The notes under the pieces were generated by a model. The model was not told the DNA's origin. It was given only the letters and a program-made list of their open reading frames with translations, and did not search any database. Position numbers and translations under genes: made by a program. A DNA stretch of 9,355 nucleotides from Nitrospina sp. (GTDB lineage Bacteria; Nitrospinota; Nitrospinia; Nitrospinales; VA-1): the NCBI GenBank assembly GCA_018665625.1, contig JABJCF010000440.1, positions 1-9,355 of the forward strand, read 5' to 3'. Below are positions 5,831-9,355 of the stretch, piece after piece; the first letter of the stretch is position 1, and each line of letters begins with the position of its first letter.

Positions 5831-6352
5831 ATGTTACGTAAAGCAAAAATTGAAGACGCTCATGCCATCCAGAACCTGATCTGTTTTTATTCTGAAGACG
5901 GTAAAATGCTATTCCGTTCTTTAGAGGATATTGAGAAAAACATTAATGATTTTCGGGTCTATGAAAATTCGGGCGAGGTCATTGGTATTTGTAACCTCAA
6001 ATTTGGATGGGACAGGCTGGTCGAAATCCGGTCACTGGGTGTCGATCCACGTTATCACCGGCAGGGAATCGCTACGCAAATGGTTCGAGATAGTGTTGAG
6101 CAGGCTTTACTAAATCAAGATTGTGATACGGTGTTTGTTCTAACTTACGCGATCCTTTTATTCGAGAAACTGGGATTCCAAATCATAGATAAAGTAAATT
6201 TACCTCAAAAAGTCTGGAACGATTGCCAGCAATGTCTGCATCAGGACAATTGCGATGAGACCGCGATGAGTTTTTCCTTGCTGCCTTTTAGAAAATCGGC
6301 AGAGCCAGTTGTAAGCGATACTAATAATGATGAACTCCTTATCCCGCAATAA
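5831..6352 (+). CDS. Short N-acetylglutamate synthase-type GNAT acetyltransferase
   Basis: The 173-residue product is a single GNAT domain that likely transfers acetyl from acetyl-CoA to glutamate, the first step of arginine biosynthesis. It matches the stand-alone ArgA-type synthases of Deltaproteobacteria-like bacteria: LRKAKIEDAHAIQNLI at the start, LFRSLEDIEKNINDF, then LVEIRSLGVDPRYHRQGIAT (about 63-82) with the acetyl-CoA pyrophosphate loop at H76-A81. Next come LFEKLGFQIIDK and LPQKVWNDCQQC with C132, C135 and C141, a cysteine cluster usual in this subgroup. It lacks the amino acid kinase-like domain of E. coli ArgA. The last 27 residues, after AMSFSL, are a low-complexity polar tail beyond the usual end. 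No good ribosome binding site precedes ATG 5831. A flagellar-type gene follows after 15 bases. The GNAT fold is certain; the glutamate substrate is by family. Confidence 0.82.
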   Translation: MLRKAKIEDAHAIQNLICFYSEDGKMLFRSLEDIEKNINDFRVYENSGEVIGICNLKFGWDRLVEIRSLGVDPRYHRQGIATQMVRDSVEQALLNQDCDTVFVLTYAILLFEKLGFQIIDKVNLPQKVWNDCQQCLHQDNCDETAMSFSLLPFRKSAEPVVSDTNNDELLIPQ

Positions 6353-6367
6353 ACGGAGGGTTGAGTT

Positions 6368-7081
6368 ATGTTAGGTCCTACTTTTAGTGCTTTAAGCGGA
6401 TTGAATAACGCATCCAAACGGTTGCAGAACAGTGCCAATAATCTCGCCAATGTACAGACTTCCGGATTCAAAAAAAGCGATGTAAACAGTGTCGAAAGTA
6501 AAACTGGCGGCACGCGTGTAAACTCAATCTCCAAGGTCAACACCCAAGGCGGTTTGATACCTACTAACAACCCTTTAGACCTTGCTATCAACGGCAATGG
6601 TTTTTTTCAAGTTGCCAATCCTAATGGCGGCACGAGTTTTACCCGTTCAGGAAGTTTCAATTTGAACGGTGCCGGCCAAGTGGTCGATTCCAGTGGCAAT
6701 GCCCTTATCCCCGAGATCAATGTTCCGGCAGGTAATAATGGAATCAGTGTCGGGTCTAACGGTCAGGTTTCTGCACAGACTCCAGCCGGACTCGAAGTAG
6801 CGGGTCAGATTCAGCTTGCGAATTTTAATAATCCGTCAGGACTGAGCGCAGCGGGTGGAAATCTGTTGAACGAGTCGGCCGCATCGGGTGCACCGGTTGC
6901 GGGCAATCCGGGCGAGGGTGCTTTAGGGTCTGTCCTCTCGGGCTTTCTCGAGGGTTCCAATGTTGATATTGCAGAGGAAATGGTCGACCAGATTATAGCC
7001 AAGGCGGCATTTAAAGCCAATATCAATGTTATCAAGGCCAACGATGAAATGATCGGCTCATTGCTCGACATCAAGTCATAA
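6368..7081 (+). CDS. FlgF/FlgG-like flagellar rod/hook-family protein
   Basis: The 237-residue product belongs to the flagellar axial protein family (FlgE/FlgF/FlgG). The N-terminal rod domain includes ANNLANVQTSGFKK (residues 23-36), then NPLDLAINGNGFFQV, the D1-domain entry typical of FlgF and FlgG. The C-terminal segment from 197 (SNVDIAEEMVDQIIAKAAFK) to KANDEMIGSLLDIK has the conserved closing helix that packs against the N-terminus. At 237 residues it is somewhat shorter than FlgG (about 260). No signal peptide, as expected for export by the flagellar type III apparatus. GGAGG (6355-6359) lies eight bases before ATG 6368, a strong site. No other flagellar gene is in the window; it lies 15 bases after the ArgA-like gene. 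FlgF, FlgG or an unnamed paralogue cannot be separated by eye. Confidence 0.86.
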   Translation: MLGPTFSALSGLNNASKRLQNSANNLANVQTSGFKKSDVNSVESKTGGTRVNSISKVNTQGGLIPTNNPLDLAINGNGFFQVANPNGGTSFTRSGSFNLNGAGQVVDSSGNALIPEINVPAGNNGISVGSNGQVSAQTPAGLEVAGQIQLANFNNPSGLSAAGGNLLNESAASGAPVAGNPGEGALGSVLSGFLEGSNVDIAEEMVDQIIAKAAFKANINVIKANDEMIGSLLDIKS

Positions 7082-7150
7082 AAAAATTCTCTTTGCGATA
7101 AACCTGTTGTATCCTTACCGAAATTTTTTACATTTCACTTAAATATATAA

Positions 7151-7396
7151 ATGGAAGATTACCTTGTGACGGTGGAGCAGTTTGTTCTATCCCTTAAGGA
7201 ATCCGGTCTCACTCTTTCAGCAACGGATTACGATCTCATTCAGCAATGGGAGAACCGTGGCATACCGGCGCATGTGGTGTGTCGGGGGATTGAAACCGGG
7301 TTTGTTGAGTTTGAGCGGACGAACCCACGGCAGCCCACACGAGTTAGTTTGAGCTATTTAAAAGTTTTTATTGAAGAAGAAATCGAACGCGGATGA
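7151..7396 (+). CDS. Hypothetical 81-aa protein coupled to the DnaC-like ATPase
   Basis: I do not recognise a named family. The product is a compact, mainly helical, acidic protein. Its centre reads DYDLIQQWENRGIPAHVVCR (27-46), a helix-turn-helix-like layout seen in small proteins encoded ahead of DnaC-like ATPases. The tail SLSYLKVFIEEEIERG forms a last helix. There is no signal peptide or membrane span, and the only cysteine is C45. Its TGA stop overlaps the ATG of the next gene in ATGA (7393-7396), so translation is very likely coupled and the two products may act together. The start at ATG 7151 has no clear ribosome binding site; GTG 7166 and GTG 7172 are alternatives without better ones. 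The gap 7082-7150 shows no terminator or firm promoter. Confidence 0.75.
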   Translation: MEDYLVTVEQFVLSLKESGLTLSATDYDLIQQWENRGIPAHVVCRGIETGFVEFERTNPRQPTRVSLSYLKVFIEEEIERG

Positions 7397-8262
7397 AACA
7401 AGAAATAAAACAAGCTATCGATTGCGGTCGTTGCCGCGATAAAAAATATGTTTTCGTAAACCAAAAGGGAAAAGTGCAGGCCGAGGCCTGTTCCTGCGCT
7501 GAGTGCAAGCTTTGCGAAGGCCGCCGCAGAATTTTTGAAGAAACCCCTGAGGGAATTTCAAAGATAAGAGAATGCCAATGCAGCGAACTTTTTAAAAGGA
7601 TGGCCTTGTTCAATCAGGCCGCTGTTCCGGGCAAGTTTGTTCACGAAGACTTCGGTTCTTACTCAGTGGACCCACCACAGCACAGGACTCAAAAAAATGC
7701 TCGTTTAATTTCTGAAAAATTTATTAAAGATTATGTCGATAAAAAGGCTGGATTCCACAGGGAAAATTACAGTCAGGGTTTGATTTATATGGGTGCACCC
7801 GGTCTTGGAAAAACCCATTTGGTTATCTCTGTTATTAAAGAACTGGTCATGCAGCATGGGGTGGAATGCAAGTTCGTCGATTTTTTTGAATTGCTGAGAG
7901 ATATTCGCCACGGTTATGGCGAAGACATATCTGAAAAGGATTTTATTGATCCTTATGTTGGAGTGCAGGTGCTGGTGATCGATGAGTTAGCTAAAGGTCG
8001 CAATACGGATTGGGAACTGACTATTCTCGATCATTTCATCTCCACCCGCTATAACGATGACGATAAGGTGACACTGGTCACCACAAACTTCAGCGATAAG
8101 CTGGAAAACCCGGTGGCGCCTGCAAGCCGAAATGACAAACAAGGTTTATCGAATGCCTATTCGCGTTTTACCCTTGAAGAAAAAGTTGGTGCTCGCATCC
8201 ACTCCCGCCTGATGGAAATGTGCAAGAAAGTAAATCTCGAAGGCAAAGACTACCGCCGGTAG
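7393..8262 (+). CDS. DnaC/DnaI-type AAA+ ATPase with duplicated zinc-binding N-terminus
   Basis: This 289-residue protein resembles replicative helicase loaders (DnaC, DnaI) and IstB-type ATPases. The N-terminus holds two successive cysteine modules of the same design: C11-x2-C14...C33-x-C35 and C38-x2-C41...C61-x-C63, each suited to bind one zinc. The AAA+ core follows: Walker A GAPGLGKT (134-141), Walker B VLVIDE (193-198), sensor 1 TTN (230-232), and VGARIHSRLMEM (265-276) with the probable arginine finger R268 and R272. All catalytic residues are present, so ATP hydrolysis is expected. No transposase adjoins, which argues against an IstB role and for a chromosomal helicase loader or related remodeller; the helicase partner is not visible. 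Translation is coupled to the 81-aa protein by a four-base overlap. The AAA+ class is certain; the loader function is inference. Confidence 0.85.
   Translation: MKQEIKQAIDCGRCRDKKYVFVNQKGKVQAEACSCAECKLCEGRRRIFEETPEGISKIRECQCSELFKRMALFNQAAVPGKFVHEDFGSYSVDPPQHRTQKNARLISEKFIKDYVDKKAGFHRENYSQGLIYMGAPGLGKTHLVISVIKELVMQHGVECKFVDFFELLRDIRHGYGEDISEKDFIDPYVGVQVLVIDELAKGRNTDWELTILDHFISTRYNDDDKVTLVTTNFSDKLENPVAPASRNDKQGLSNAYSRFTLEEKVGARIHSRLMEMCKKVNLEGKDYRR
8250..8262 (+). terminator. Short hairpin spanning the stop codon
   Basis: CTACC (8250-8254) pairs with GGTAG (8258-8262) around GCC, and AAATTTTA follows. The stem is only five base pairs and the T run is four, so this is at best a weak terminator for the 7151-8262 unit. 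It lies in the narrow space before the convergent cytochrome gene, where a terminator would be expected. Confidence 0.25.
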
Positions 8263-8286
8263 AAATTTTACGTTACCCTTATTAAA

Positions 8287-9354
8287 TTAATTCTGCGCGT
8301 ATCTTTTTTTAAACTCTTCTGCAGCTGCTTTTCTGCTGGCTTTTTCATCGCTAGACATTTTTCCTAAAAACCATTTGTGCTCTTCTTTATTTAAAATGGT
8401 ATCCAGTTCTTTAAGCACTTCTTTGGCGGTCGCAGCACTCTCACCTTTTTTATGAATAGCTTTTTCACATGCTTCTTTCACTTGTGGCACAAAGTGAATA
8501 TAAAACCTTTCGGCGACCTCAAAGAACCCATGCCATTGCGTATAATCCGGTGCCATCATTGAGGCTCCATGGCGTGCCCTTCTGCCTTCGTGATGCCAGA
8601 GGTAGAAATAGGTCCACTCCAGTTCCTCATCAAAAGCAGTTGGGGTTAATACTCCTCCGGCTTTCATCATTTTGATAATTTTTGTGGAAGGGATTCCGTA
8701 TTTTTCATTGTACAGATTAATGGCAGAATCGAACTGAATATAAAATCCATCCACATATTTATCAGAATGGCATTTACTGCACACATTCTTCATATTTTTT
8801 CGACGTTGTTCCCAGGACTCTACGGCTTTTCCCGCTTTGATTGCTTGGGCATCAATTTTTTCTGAAATAGGGGGACGCAGATTCCAGGATATACGTCTAC
8901 CTACATCATGCGTTACGTTTTGTTCCTGGGTTGCGCTCATGTGGCAAGTTGCGCAGGTAGGAGCGGCAGTATATTCTATGCCGACACGCCAGGGTTGCAT
9001 ATCCAATTTCATGTATTCCTTAAAAGCTTTGAAAGCGATGCCATGTTTGGATGCTTCATAAATTTCTTTTTGTGGATGGTCAGGTCCCATATGACATTTT
9101 CCGCAACTGTCGGGCTGGCGAGCCACCACGGGAGAAAATGTATGACGGGAATGACAGGCGGTACAGGAGCCCTTACTGCCATCAGGATTGATCCGACCTA
9201 TTCCTGTATTGGGCCAGGTGTCTGGTGTAGGTCTACCATCTTTTCCAATTTTCACGACCGACCCGTGACATTGCCAGCAGCCATTGATAGCCACTGGCGA
9301 ACTGCCTCCCAGCCCAAGTCGTGCGGTATTTCCTTCCACAACTTCTGCAAGAAC
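8287..9354 (-). CDS. Hydroxylamine oxidoreductase-family octaheme cytochrome c, C-terminal part (5' end outside window)
   Basis: The frame is open to the right edge, so the N-terminus is missing; about 355 codons are present against about 550 for HAO. Five CxxCH heme sites are visible: CWQCH (9279-9265), CTACH, CGKCH, CATCH and CSKCH. Octaheme HAO enzymes have eight, so these should be hemes 4-8 and CWQCH the P460-type catalytic heme. A later segment, HHEGRRARHGASMMAPDYTQ followed by WHGFFEV, is a strong HAO signature. Its tyrosine (codon 8544-8542) lies about 245 residues after the first visible heme cysteine, much like the cross-linking tyrosine of Nitrosomonas HAO. HAO oxidises hydroxylamine in the periplasm to nitric oxide or nitrite; relatives oxidise hydrazine or reduce nitrite. 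There is no C-terminal membrane span; the protein ends in a charged helix (EEFKKRYAQN). The gene converges on the ATPase gene with a 24-base gap. Confidence 0.92.
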   Translation of the reverse strand, partial: VLAEVVEGNTARLGLGGSSPVAINGCWQCHGSVVKIGKDGRPTPDTWPNTGIGRINPDGSKGSCTACHSRHTFSPVVARQPDSCGKCHMGPDHPQKEIYEASKHGIAFKAFKEYMKLDMQPWRVGIEYTAAPTCATCHMSATQEQNVTHDVGRRISWNLRPPISEKIDAQAIKAGKAVESWEQRRKNMKNVCSKCHSDKYVDGFYIQFDSAINLYNEKYGIPSTKIIKMMKAGGVLTPTAFDEELEWTYFYLWHHEGRRARHGASMMAPDYTQWHGFFEVAERFYIHFVPQVKEACEKAIHKKGESAATAKEVLKELDTILNKEEHKWFLGKMSSDEKASRKAAAEEFKKRYAQN

Positions 9355-9355
9355 A

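Noticed and set aside
7393..8262. IstB transposition helper
   Set aside because: No IstA-type transposase or terminal inverted repeats nearby, and the zinc-binding N-terminus fits loader-like ATPases better.
9337..9339. GTG at 9339 as the start of the HAO-family gene
   Set aside because: The frame stays open to the edge, and only five of the eight expected heme motifs are present, so this GTG is an internal valine.
1..9355. CRISPR array, tRNA, rRNA, riboswitch, insertion sequence or phage genes
   Set aside because: I looked on both strands and found no regularly spaced repeats, cloverleaf sequences, conserved RNA motifs or transposase/phage proteins.

Overview
The window (roughly 42% G+C by eye) comes from a Gram-negative, respiratory bacterium. 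The signs are a small outer-membrane-type lipoprotein, a flagellar rod/hook-family protein, and a multiheme cytochrome c of the hydroxylamine oxidoreductase (HAO) family. HAO, a short stand-alone ArgA-type N-acetylglutamate synthase, DUF484 and a DnaC-like loader with a zinc-binding N-terminus together would fit Nitrospinota or a deltaproteobacterial relative. That placement is inference, because no rRNA or other firm phylogenetic marker is present.

Layout. Positions 1-824 hold the 3' half of argH followed by a tiny LptM-like lipoprotein gene. Directly behind it is a truncated relic of a short-chain dehydrogenase (843-965). Positions 1142-1804 encode an orphan NarL/FixJ response regulator. 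Then come a 26-codon membrane protein with a near-perfect ribosome binding site (2008-2088) and a protein joining a cysteine-rich N-terminus to a cyclic-nucleotide-binding domain (2131-2769). The 393-base gap that follows contains a minus-strand frame interrupted by one in-frame TGA (2885-3124). A DUF484/GAF-like protein (3163-3897) stands alone. A loose group follows: a nitrobindin-like heme protein (4133-4699), a secreted DUF3859-like protein (4728-5222) and a DUF6572-like protein (5269-5604). A palindromic intergenic repeat (5672-5744) precedes a pair made of short N-acetylglutamate synthase (5831-6352) and a FlgF/FlgG-like protein (6368-7081). Positions 7151-8262 are a translationally coupled pair: an 81-aa unknown and a DnaC/DnaI-type AAA+ ATPase with a duplicated zinc motif. 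The last gene, on the minus strand and running off the window, is an HAO-family octaheme cytochrome (8287-9354).

How the genes work together. Most of this is ordinary core and accessory chromosome in short transcription units, with two gaps showing gene decay. Arginine biosynthesis is represented at both ends of the pathway: ArgA makes N-acetylglutamate and ArgH releases arginine. The HAO relative and the nitrobindin-like protein could both touch nitric oxide chemistry, but they are 3.6 kb apart on opposite strands, so that link is speculative. No CRISPR array, tRNA, rRNA, transposase or phage module was seen.
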